Assembly: GCA_964017145.1 (NCBI GenBank)
Contig: OZ024841.1
Coordinates: 2,790,001 to 2,854,000, forward strand
Reading direction: 5' to 3'
Source: Agrocybe praecox
Lineage: Eukaryota > Basidiomycota > Agaricomycetes > Agaricales > Agrocybaceae
DNA length: 64,000 nucleotides
Shown piece by piece: positions 47,090-55,355 of this stretch. Under the pieces are notes generated by a model. The model ran no database searches. It worked only from the letters and a program-made list of their open reading frames with translations, and was not told the DNA's origin. The number at the start of each line of letters is the position of its first letter. The first letter of the stretch is position 1. The translations under genes were made by a program, and so were the position numbers.

Positions 47090-47864
47090 ATGACCACTCC
47101 TGCCGACGACAAAGCCTATCGGCTCAGACTCCCTTTCGACTACGACGGAAACAAGAAAAAGTTTATCGATTTCACTCAAATCCTCGACCTTTACATTTCC
47201 GGAAACCCCGACTCTTTCAAAACCGACAAAGCCAAAATCATTTTTACCCTCGGCTACCTCATCAAAGGTGACGCAAACGCCTGGCGAAGATCCTTTATCA
47301 CTGCCAAGAAAGAAGCCGCTCGAAAGGCCAAGACAGCAGATATCGACTACGGAAGCTGGAGCGTCTTCAGTGACGAACTCAAGAAAGCCTTCTCCAGCAT
47401 CAACCTCGAACAAGACGCTATACACGAGCTCCAACGCATCAAAATGAAGAACGAAACAGGAGAAGAACACGTCGCAAAATTCAAGAACCTCGTTGTCGAC
47501 GCCGACATAACTGAAGAAAAAAACATCATCACCTACTTCGAAAACTCTCTCCCCGAACACATCAGGGAAAGAATCGACCTCGCCTCTGACCCTAAAGACC
47601 TCAACGAATGGTACGACGTGGCTATCAAAGCAGATAACAAATATCGACGACTTCGCGCGGCCTTTAACAGAGGACCACCCAACCGAACCAAAGGCGAAAC
47701 TGCCTTCAACCAAAAAGGGGCCACAACGAACAATAATCGAAGCAACAACAACTATGTTCCCCGAGACAAACAATACTACTTCTCGAACAACAATTACCAA
47801 CGACGAACTGAAAGAGACCCCGACGCCATGGACGTAGATGCCATGAGCACCGACGAACGCACTG
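47090..47864 (+). CDS. gag: Gag of element A, N-terminal part (split by element B)
   Basis: Begins MTTPADDKAYRLRLPFDYDG and carries the retrotransposon Gag capsid-like region (LGYLIKGDANAWRRSF, HIRERIDLASDP). It is cut after ...STDERT by element B. The rest follows at 55015, in frame once the nested element and one CACTG copy are removed (371 aa in total). As it stands, the frame runs into LTR sequence and ends at 48142. Confidence 0.9.
47860..47864. repeat. Target-site duplication CACTG, left
   Basis: CACTG precedes element B; the second copy is at 55010-55014. Confidence 0.92.
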
Positions 47865-48301
47865 TGTTACGAACACACACGCTGGACGACTCTTTTTCAT
47901 TTCTTTTACTGTTTCATCACCTCACCTTCACCGAACGACTACTGTTACGAACACACACGCTGGACGACTCTTTTTCATTTCTTTTACTGTTTCATCACCT
48001 CACCTTCACCGAACGACTACCACACCTTCACGGTGTGTCTTTTATCGAACGATCGCCGCACCGTTACGGTGCTTTCTCCTCACTGTTCACGAACGATTAC
48101 CGCACCTCTATAGTGCCTTTTCCTCATGTTCCATTCATATAAATACGTAGTACGATACTCTCCTATTCTTTAACTAGTTCTTGAGAATACTACGGTTTCA
48201 TTACTCGAAACTCGAACGAAGAACTAAGAACCTACGCCTATAGCCTTCTTCGGTGTATACTCTGGGAGTTATACACATACGAAACGGCTTGTGTCGTAAC
48301 A
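47865..48301 (+). repeat. 5' LTR of element B
   Basis: The first 78 bp (47865-47942) are repeated directly at 47943-48020, which makes this LTR 77 bp longer than that of element A. Otherwise the layout is the same, with a TATA-like ATATAAATA at about 48137 and AACTAGTTCTT at 48172-48182. Confidence 0.94.
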
Positions 48302-48302
48302 A

Positions 48303-48313
48303 AAGAACTAGTT
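48303..48313 (+). promoter_or_regulatory. Self-primer binding site of element B
   Basis: AAGAACTAGTT, complementary to 48172-48182, again one base after the LTR, exactly as in element A. Confidence 0.75.
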
Positions 48314-48492
48314 GTCCAAACTCTCTCTACCAAACTTGAACGTAGAGACCATCCACCATTTCTATTACAAACGAAGAACTTTGGCTAAAGCCAAGAACCC
48401 AGGAAGAAGAAGAAACTCCTCCTCCTTCAGGAGAAGTTACACCACTACTCTCTCCACTCACCAGAACCATCCCCGCTACCCCCATTATCATC

Positions 48493-49617
48493 ATGACCAC
48501 ACCCACCGACGACAAAGCCTATCGGCTCAGACTCCCGTTTGATTACGACGGAGACAAGAAGAAATTCATCGATTTTACCCAGATTCTCGACCTCTACATC
48601 TCCGGAAACCCCGACTCTTTCAAAACTGACAAAGCCAAAATCATCTTTACTCTCGGTTACCTCATCAAAGGAGACGCAAACGCCTGGCGAAGATCTTTCA
48701 TCACCGCCAAGAAAGAAGCTGCCCGAAAAGCCAAGACAGCAGACATCGACTATGGAAGCTGGAGTGTCTTCAACGATGAACTCAAGAAAGTCTTCTCCAG
48801 CATCAACCTCGAACAAGACGCCATACACGAACTCCAATGCATCAAGATGAAAAACGAAACAGGAGAAGAACACGTCGCAAAATTCAAGAACCTCGTCGTC
48901 GACGCCGACATTACTGAAGAAAAGAACATCATCACGTACTTCGAAAACTCTCTTCCCGAACATATCAGGGAAAGGATCGACCTCGCAACGGACCCAAAAG
49001 ATCTCAACGAATGGTACGACGCGGCCATAAAAGCCGACAACAAATACCGCCGACTCCGCGCAGCCTTTAACAGAGGACCGCCCAATCGAACCAAAGGCGA
49101 AACCGCCTTCAATCAGAAAGCAGTCACGACAAACAATCACCGAAGCAACAACAACAACAACTACGTTCCTCGAGACAAGCAATACTATTTTTCAAACAAC
49201 AACTATCAACGACGACAAACCGAAAGAGATCCTGACGCTATGGACGTAGACGCCATGAGCACCGACGAACGCACCGCCCTTATGAAGAAAGGTGCCTGCT
49301 TCAATTGCAAAGGAATCGGACATCTGGCACGAGACTGCCCAAAACCACGAGGTGCTCGTCCCTCTTACAACAACCACAACAACGATCGTCGAGAAACCCC
49401 TAACCCAAACTATCGAGGCAACAACCCTCGCAACAACAGCAACAACTACAACAACAACACTCGCAACAACAACAAGAAATCTCCCGCTAAAGATCTTTCC
49501 TCCCAAATCCGAGCCCTGTCCGCCGAAGAAAGGAAGCAACTTCTTTTCTCCGCATTCGAGGCGGAAGACATGGAAGGAACTGTCGCAGAAGAAGAGAACG
49601 AAGAAGAGGGTTTTTGA
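48493..49617 (+). CDS. gag: Gag of element B
   Basis: Intact 374-aa capsid/nucleocapsid protein that forms the virus-like particle. The N-terminal two thirds carry the Gag region (DFTQILDLYISGNPDSF, NAWRRSF, LPEHIRERIDL). A CX2CX4HX4C zinc knuckle (CFNCKGIGHLARDC) lies at about residues 268-281, then an Asn-rich stretch and an acidic tail (EEENEEEGF). The stop TGA at 49615 overlaps the pol frame. GGGTTTT just before it is a candidate -1 slippery heptamer. Confidence 0.94.
   Translation: MTTPTDDKAYRLRLPFDYDGDKKKFIDFTQILDLYISGNPDSFKTDKAKIIFTLGYLIKGDANAWRRSFITAKKEAARKAKTADIDYGSWSVFNDELKKVFSSINLEQDAIHELQCIKMKNETGEEHVAKFKNLVVDADITEEKNIITYFENSLPEHIRERIDLATDPKDLNEWYDAAIKADNKYRRLRAAFNRGPPNRTKGETAFNQKAVTTNNHRSNNNNNYVPRDKQYYFSNNNYQRRQTERDPDAMDVDAMSTDERTALMKKGACFNCKGIGHLARDCPKPRGARPSYNNHNNDRRETPNPNYRGNNPRNNSNNYNNNTRNNNKKSPAKDLSSQIRALSAEERKQLLFSAFEAEDMEGTVAEEENEEEGF
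49608..49614 (+). promoter_or_regulatory. Candidate -1 frameshift site, element B
   Basis: G GGT TTT in the gag frame fits X XXY YYZ. It is followed at once by the gag stop TGA. Slipping by -1 continues with TTG AAA, the first codons of the long pol frame. Confidence 0.65.
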
Positions 49618-52600
49618 AAGGGAGATCTGCCCCGGCGTCAGTCTCTCCCTCTTTTAATATTTCACACGTACTTGTCGCTCGCATAGATAAAAAATCTTTA
49701 TATATGCCAATTTCTTTCACCACAAGTATATCAAAAATCGCCGAAAAAACCGAAGCACTCGCCGATACCGGAGCATCCGGCAAATTCATAGACGAAGAAT
49801 ACCGACGGAAGTTAAAAATTCCGAAAATAGCCCTGAAAAAGACACTCGACGTCTACAATGTGGACGGAACCCTTAACAAAAAAGGAACGATCACTCATTA
49901 CGTCAGAATTCTAATAACCGTCGGAGGAAGAACCAAATGGGAATCTTTCTACTGCACCGGATTAGGAAGGCAGAAGATCATTCTAGGATTACCATGGTTC
50001 CGAGAAAACAATCCGATCATTGACTGGGAAACCGGTCACGTCTCTTGGAGAATCAAAACCCAAGAAACCAGAAGAATCTTCGTAAAGAAGACCAAACCCA
50101 GGAAAGAATTCAAGATAGAAGAGGAGAATGACCTCGATCTCCTCCTCCGATTTATTGACGGAGAAGCCCCCGAACCCGAATGGATCAGAGCGAAGATCAC
50201 CGCCTCCCAAACCCTCGCACAAAAACACGAAGAAGTCAAGATAAAGAAACCAACGAAAGAGATCGTCCCAAAACAATTTCACGAATTCCTCAAAGTATTC
50301 GACGAAGAAGCTTCAAACCGCTTTCCCATCTCAAAACCATGGGATCATAAAATCGAAATGAAGGAAGGATTTGAACCCAAATCCTTCAAATCATACAACC
50401 TGACACCTCAAGAGACGAAAGAATTGGACTCCTTCCTAGACGAACAACTAGCCAAGGGATACATTCGACCATCGAAATCACCAATGGCTTCACCGTTTTT
50501 CTTCGTATCAAAAAAAGACGGAAAACTTAGACCTTGCCAAGATTACCGATACCTAAACGAATGGACTGTCAAAAACGCATACCCACTACCCCTCATATCC
50601 GAACTATTGGACAAACTCAAAGGAGCTAAATTTTTCACCAAAATGGACGTCCAATGGGGGTACAACAACATTCGAATCAAAAAGGGAGACGAATGGAAAG
50701 CCGCCTTCAAAACAAACCGAGGACTATTCGAACCCACCGTTATGTTCTTTGGAATGTGCAATTCCCCAGCAACATTCCAAGCAATGATGGATCACATTTT
50801 CAAAGACATGATTTCCGAAGGACAAATCGTAGTCTACATGGACGACATCCTTATCTTCGCAAAAGACAGAACGAAACTTGATGAAATCACCCGAAAAGTG
50901 CTCCAACGTCTTCAAGAAAACGACCTCTTCCTTAAACCCGAGAAGTGCGAATTCCAGAAAACCAAAATCGATTACTTGGGAATGATCATCGAAGAAGGAA
51001 AGATTTCTATGGATCCGACGAAACTAAAAGGAATTAGTGAATGGCCAACCCCGAAGACTGTGAAACAAGTACGATCCTTCCTAGGATTCGGAAACTTTTA
51101 TAGAAAGTTCATCCGAAGATACTCGGATCTCGCCAAACCGCTAAATGAACTCCTTCAGAAAGGGAAAACTTTCCTGTGGAACGATAACGCTCAAGCAGCC
51201 TTCAACTCCCTTAAACAGAAATTTACCGAAGAACCGGTGTTAATGATGCCCGACACCACTAAACCCTTTCAAATCGAATCCGACGCATCAAAATACGCAT
51301 CTGGGGCAGTGCTCACCCAGCTAGATAGCAACGGAAACCGCCACCCATGCGCCTTCATATCGAAGACCTTTAACGAACCCGAACGAAACTACGAAATCTA
51401 TGACAGAGAACTCCTAGCGATCATCCGAGCTCTGCAAGAATGGAGACATTACATCCAAGGATCCCCCTTTGAAACAATCGTTTTATCCGATCACAAGAAC
51501 TTGACATATTTTAGAAGCGCCCAAAAACTAAATAGAAGACAAGCACGCTGGTCCCTGTACCTCTCAGAGTTTAACATCAAGCTCGTACACACCCCAGGAA
51601 CGAAAATGATACAATCAGACGCATTATCCAGACGACCAGACTTATGTCCCGACGAAGACCACGACAACGAAAACAAAGTTCTCCTACCAGAGAACCTGTT
51701 TGTCAACTTAATCGACACCGAACTCCAAGAAAAAATTGCGAACTCCAACAAACTTGACCTTGACGCCGCTAACGCGATTAAACTATTGTTAGAAAACGGA
51801 CCGACCGAGCTCCACGATAAACTCACCGATTGGACGGTAGAAGACTTTCAAGGAAAGAACATACTCTTCTACCAAGGAAAAAACTATATCCCCAACGACG
51901 CAGAACTCAGAAGAACTATCGTGAAGAGTTACCACGATACAATGACCGCCGGACACCCCGGAGAAATAGAAACATTCAACGCCATCAGAAAACATTATTG
52001 GTGGCCCGGAATGCGTATGTTTGTAAAAAACTACGTGAAAGGATGTGGGCCTTGCCAACAATTCAAGATCAACAGAAACCCGACGAAACCCGCCTTCCAA
52101 CCCGTCAAAGGAGCGAAATCAAACAGACCTTTCGCCAATTGCTCAATGGACATGATCACTGATCTACCCGAAATCGACGGATACGACTCAATTTTATCCG
52201 TGGTGGACCACGGACTTACAAAAGGGGCAATCTTCATCCCCTGTTCAAAGACCCTGACAGAAGAAGGAGCAGGAAAACTTCTTCTAGAACACCTTTACAA
52301 ACGATTTGGACTGCCGGACTCAATAATCTCCGACAGAGGACCACAATTCGCCGCAAAAGCATTCAGAGAACTCCTAAAACAATTAGGAATCGAATCAAAA
52401 CTGACGACCGCCTATCACCCACAGGCCGATGGAACTACCGAAAGATTTAACCAAGAAATCGAAGCATATATCGCAATATTTTGCTCTGCGAACCCCGAAA
52501 CGTGGAAGGACGCTCTCCCCACGCTCGAATTCACACACAACGATCGACGACACTCAGACAGGCAGAAATCACCATTCGCCTTGATGCTAGGAATTGAACC

Positions 52601-53210
52601 CCTAGCCATACCAACGACCTTCGAAAACACGAAGTTTCCCTCAGTGGAAGAAAGATTGAAGAATCTCACACGAGACCGAGAAGAAGCCCACGCGGCACAC
52701 GAATTAGCACGAGCACGAATGCTTACCAGAAGAAAAGGAAAACCGATCACCTTCAAACTCGGACAGAAGGTCTGGCTTGAAGCCAAAAACCTGAAAACAC
52801 GAAGCAACAAGAAGCTCTCACCAAAAAGAGAAGGACCCTTCAAAATCACGGAAATTAAAGGACCTTTGTCCTTCAAACTCGAATTGCCGAAAGGCTGGAG
52901 GATTCACGACGTGTTCCACGCCTCACTCCTCACACCTTACACCGAAAACGAAACCTACGGACCCAATTTCCCGGAACCACCTCCCGAACTCATTAACGAA
53001 GAAGAACATTACGAAATCGAATCGATCAAATCACACCGAAAACAAGGACGACCCCAGAAAGGAAAACCCCAGAAATATAAATACCTCGTCAAATGGGCCG
53101 GTTATTCCGTCAGCAACAACTCATGGGAACCCCAAGAAATGTTCGGATCAACCGGGCGAAAGATTTTAAACGAATACCAAAAACGAAACGGACTTCCAGT
53201 CACTCGCTAA
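49614..53210 (+). CDS. pol: Pol of element B (protease, RT, RNase H, integrase, chromodomain)
   Basis: Intact frame of 1198 codons in -1 relative to gag. It has no ATG at the junction, so expression as Gag-Pol by frameshift is likely. Order: aspartic protease (ALADTGAS at about 51), reverse transcriptase (YMDD at about 408), RNase H (first catalytic Asp about 557, IESDASKYASG), integrase zinc finger (AGHPG...CGPC) and DDE core (SMDMITDLP, ISDRGPQFA, TTERFNQE), GPY/F-like region (GPFKITEIKGPLSFKL), and a C-terminal chromodomain (YLVKWAGYS..NSWEPQE). The chromodomain, often used to target silent chromatin, places it in the chromovirus branch of Ty3/Gypsy. Confidence 0.95.
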   Translation: MKGRSAPASVSPSFNISHVLVARIDKKSLYMPISFTTSISKIAEKTEALADTGASGKFIDEEYRRKLKIPKIALKKTLDVYNVDGTLNKKGTITHYVRILITVGGRTKWESFYCTGLGRQKIILGLPWFRENNPIIDWETGHVSWRIKTQETRRIFVKKTKPRKEFKIEEENDLDLLLRFIDGEAPEPEWIRAKITASQTLAQKHEEVKIKKPTKEIVPKQFHEFLKVFDEEASNRFPISKPWDHKIEMKEGFEPKSFKSYNLTPQETKELDSFLDEQLAKGYIRPSKSPMASPFFFVSKKDGKLRPCQDYRYLNEWTVKNAYPLPLISELLDKLKGAKFFTKMDVQWGYNNIRIKKGDEWKAAFKTNRGLFEPTVMFFGMCNSPATFQAMMDHIFKDMISEGQIVVYMDDILIFAKDRTKLDEITRKVLQRLQENDLFLKPEKCEFQKTKIDYLGMIIEEGKISMDPTKLKGISEWPTPKTVKQVRSFLGFGNFYRKFIRRYSDLAKPLNELLQKGKTFLWNDNAQAAFNSLKQKFTEEPVLMMPDTTKPFQIESDASKYASGAVLTQLDSNGNRHPCAFISKTFNEPERNYEIYDRELLAIIRALQEWRHYIQGSPFETIVLSDHKNLTYFRSAQKLNRRQARWSLYLSEFNIKLVHTPGTKMIQSDALSRRPDLCPDEDHDNENKVLLPENLFVNLIDTELQEKIANSNKLDLDAANAIKLLLENGPTELHDKLTDWTVEDFQGKNILFYQGKNYIPNDAELRRTIVKSYHDTMTAGHPGEIETFNAIRKHYWWPGMRMFVKNYVKGCGPCQQFKINRNPTKPAFQPVKGAKSNRPFANCSMDMITDLPEIDGYDSILSVVDHGLTKGAIFIPCSKTLTEEGAGKLLLEHLYKRFGLPDSIISDRGPQFAAKAFRELLKQLGIESKLTTAYHPQADGTTERFNQEIEAYIAIFCSANPETWKDALPTLEFTHNDRRHSDRQKSPFALMLGIEPLAIPTTFENTKFPSVEERLKNLTRDREEAHAAHELARARMLTRRKGKPITFKLGQKVWLEAKNLKTRSNKKLSPKREGPFKITEIKGPLSFKLELPKGWRIHDVFHASLLTPYTENETYGPNFPEPPPELINEEEHYEIESIKSHRKQGRPQKGKPQKYKYLVKWAGYSVSNNSWEPQEMFGSTGRKILNEYQKRNGLPVTR

Positions 53211-53242
53211 ACGATCGCCTCGAATCACTACACGCATCTACC

Positions 53243-53572
53243 ATGCACGCCAAACTGAACCTCGAAAACCTATCACTACTTCACGAACAGCTGGAAGACG
53301 ACCCCTTTTCATTCGAACCATCGACCCTTCTCTCCGATTGGATCACTCTAACACAGACATTTCACCGCACGTCTAAAGCAAGGCAAATCAGCCTGACATT
53401 CGACAAAGAGTTTCCACCCCCACATCCATGCAAACGCAAGAACCGAAGAATCCCATTCAAAAAATTCACACCCAAGCTCAAACCGATCCAGGAAGAACAT
53501 ATAAGCAGGATGATTCCTGTCTTTACAACCCAGAACCGAATTCACTACCAACGATACTCACTTTACTACTGA
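53243..53572 (+). CDS. ORF-X of element B, unknown 109-aa protein
   Basis: Starts 33 bp after the pol stop (ATG at MHAKLNLENLSL) and ends 20 bp before ORF-Y. The counterpart in element A (58992-59321) has exactly the same length and differs at about 13 residues, while most base changes are at silent third positions. It has a conserved basic stretch (PCKRKNRRIPFKKF) and ends HYQRYSLYY. No domain is recognised. Position matches where env sits in some Ty3 relatives, but there is no signal peptide or membrane segment. Confidence 0.65.
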   Translation: MHAKLNLENLSLLHEQLEDDPFSFEPSTLLSDWITLTQTFHRTSKARQISLTFDKEFPPPHPCKRKNRRIPFKKFTPKLKPIQEEHISRMIPVFTTQNRIHYQRYSLYY

Positions 53573-53592
53573 ACCATCCTCTCGATCTTACT

Positions 53593-54537
53593 ATGGCCCA
53601 ACCAAACGCTCAGAACAACTTCGTCATCGGATACACCGAATTTCACCACTCTTCCCAAAGCTTCCTTGACCGACAAGCTCTCTTTGATTTAGTCGCCCCT
53701 CTCAACCGGTACAATGACTCCCTCACCACACTCCTCGACATCGAAAAAGAAATCCATTCACAGACTAAACACCTTAACGAACTCCGACGACTAGCTGCCC
53801 TACGCCTCGATGCCCTTTGTTGGCAAGGCTTAGGCAATCACACCCAGAACTTTTGGGAACAACGAAGAATTTATTACGCCAACGAACACCGACCAATCCG
53901 AGGGAACGTACCCTCTCCTTACCCATCTGGACATTCGACAAATCCCATCTCCTTTCCTGACACTAGGGAACCCACCCCAGACGACGACACCGACATCTAC
54001 GTACGCACTCCCCCAAAGGAAACCACCAACGAAGAAACCCCCGATCCGAACCCCTCCCGAACCCCTTCAGTCCCATATATCGTCGTCGACCAACACAATG
54101 AAGAACGTAATGAACCACAAAGACAACCCGAACCTAATCCCTCTGTCCTCGATCTTGGAACCTTTCGACGACTAGCTCAAATTCCTGAAACACCGAACAG
54201 ACCTCCAATGAACCACCGACAATTCCTCCATACGCTTTTCCCCAGCCATGTTGGCTCCGACGAAACAGAAACACATAGCAACGAAACATGAACAGAACCT
54301 ACCCCTAGAACCAACAATGACCTTCCACCTCCTTACTTACCACGACGACAACAAAATCGAAGACCCTCCGAACCAAGACAATCCATCATGCCACCGAACG
54401 GTCCCCGACAATTTCGAGGACTGCCTCATCCCTATACTCTTCGACCTCGACCCAGACGCGCAACCCCGACCTGTTACAACTGCCAACGAACAGGACACCT
54501 CAAACGAGACTGTCCTTACGAATACCAACAACTCTAA
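53593..54537 (+). pseudogene. ORF-Y of element B, interrupted by a nonsense codon
   Basis: Counterpart of the intact ORF-Y at 59342. The frame starts MAQPNAQNNFVIGYTEF and is stopped by TGA at 54289-54291, where element A has CGA, a C-to-T change at a CpG. Beyond it the same frame stays open to the homologous stop at 54535-54537 and still encodes the zinc knuckle (CYNCQRTGHLKRDC at about 54472). The truncated product would be 232 aa without the knuckle. Confidence 0.7.
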
Positions 54538-54560
54538 TCGAATCTGGAATCTTCGATCTA

Positions 54561-54572
54561 GAACGGGGGTAA
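54561..54572 (+). promoter_or_regulatory. Polypurine tract of element B
   Basis: GAACGGGGGTAA directly precedes the 3' LTR, the usual place for plus-strand priming. Confidence 0.7.
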
Positions 54573-55009
54573 TGTTACGAACACACACGCTGGACGACTC
54601 TTTTTCATTTCTTTTACTGTTTCATCACCTCACCTTCACCGAACGACTACTGTTACGAACACACACGCTGGACGACTCTTTTTCATTTCTTTTACTGTTT
54701 CATCACCTCACCTTCACCGAACGACTACCACACCTTCACGGTGTGTCTTTTATCGAACGATCGCCGCACCGTTACGGTGCTTTCTCCTCACTGTTCACGA
54801 ACGATTACCGCACCTCTATAGTGCCTTTTCCTCATGTTCCATTCATATAAATACGTAGTACGATACTCTCCTATTCTTTAACTAGTTCTTGAGAATACTA
54901 CGGTTTCATTACTCGAAACTCGAACGAAGAACTAAGAACCTACGCCTATAGCCTTCTTCGGTGTATACTCTGGGAGTTATACACATACGAAACGGCTTGT
55001 GTCGTAACA
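54573..55009 (+). repeat. 3' LTR of element B
   Basis: 437 bp, reads identical to the 5' LTR, including the 78-bp internal direct duplication (54573-54650, 54651-54728). Confidence 0.94.
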
Positions 55010-55014
55010 CACTG
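55010..55014. repeat. Target-site duplication CACTG, right
   Basis: Second copy of the five bases at 47860-47864. Confidence 0.92.
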
Positions 55015-55355
55015 CTCTTATGAGAAAAGGTGCCTGCTTCAATTGCAAAGGAATCGGACATCTGGCACGAGACTGCCCAAAACCACGAGGCACTCGCCCC
55101 TCCTACAACAACGGCAATAACTCAAACAACGATCGTCGAGAAACCCCTAGTTCAAACTACCGAGGCAACAACCCTCGCAACAACAACAATAACAGCGGCA
55201 ACAACAATCACAAGAAGTCTTCTGCAAAGGACCTCTCTTCCCAAATCCGGGCCTTGACCGCTGAAGAAAGAAAACAGCTCCTTTTTTCCGCATTCGAAGC
55301 AGAAGACATGGAAGGAACGGTAGCCGGAGAGGAAGAAGAAGAAGAGGGTTTTTAA
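55015..55355 (+). CDS. gag: Gag of element A, C-terminal part
   Basis: Continues gag of 47090-47864 in frame. It carries the zinc knuckle CFNCKGIGHLARDC, an Asn-rich stretch and an acidic tail, ending at TAA (55353). The slippery heptamer GGGTTTT (55346-55352) again touches the stop. Confidence 0.9.
55346..55352 (+). promoter_or_regulatory. Candidate -1 frameshift site, element A
   Basis: G GGT TTT followed by TAA. A -1 slip continues TTA AAA into the pol frame, as in element B. Confidence 0.65.

Larger units (their letters stand above)
47865..55009 (+). mobile_element. Inner Ty3/chromovirus LTR retrotransposon (element B)
   Basis: 7145 bp, same orientation and same family as element A. The 437-bp LTRs (47865-48301, 54573-55009) look identical by eye. 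It lies inside gag of element A, so it arrived later. gag, pol and ORF-X are open, and ORF-Y has one nonsense codon. Confidence 0.94.

Noticed and set aside
47865..48142. C-terminal extension of outer gag into LTR sequence (repeated RTHTLDDSFSF)
   Set aside because: It is a by-product of the insertion of element B, not a native domain.
47036..49182. Long minus-strand frames opposite gag (about 250 codons each)
   Set aside because: They are shadows of gag, with extreme Val/Phe/Cys composition, and appear equally in both elements because gag itself is conserved.
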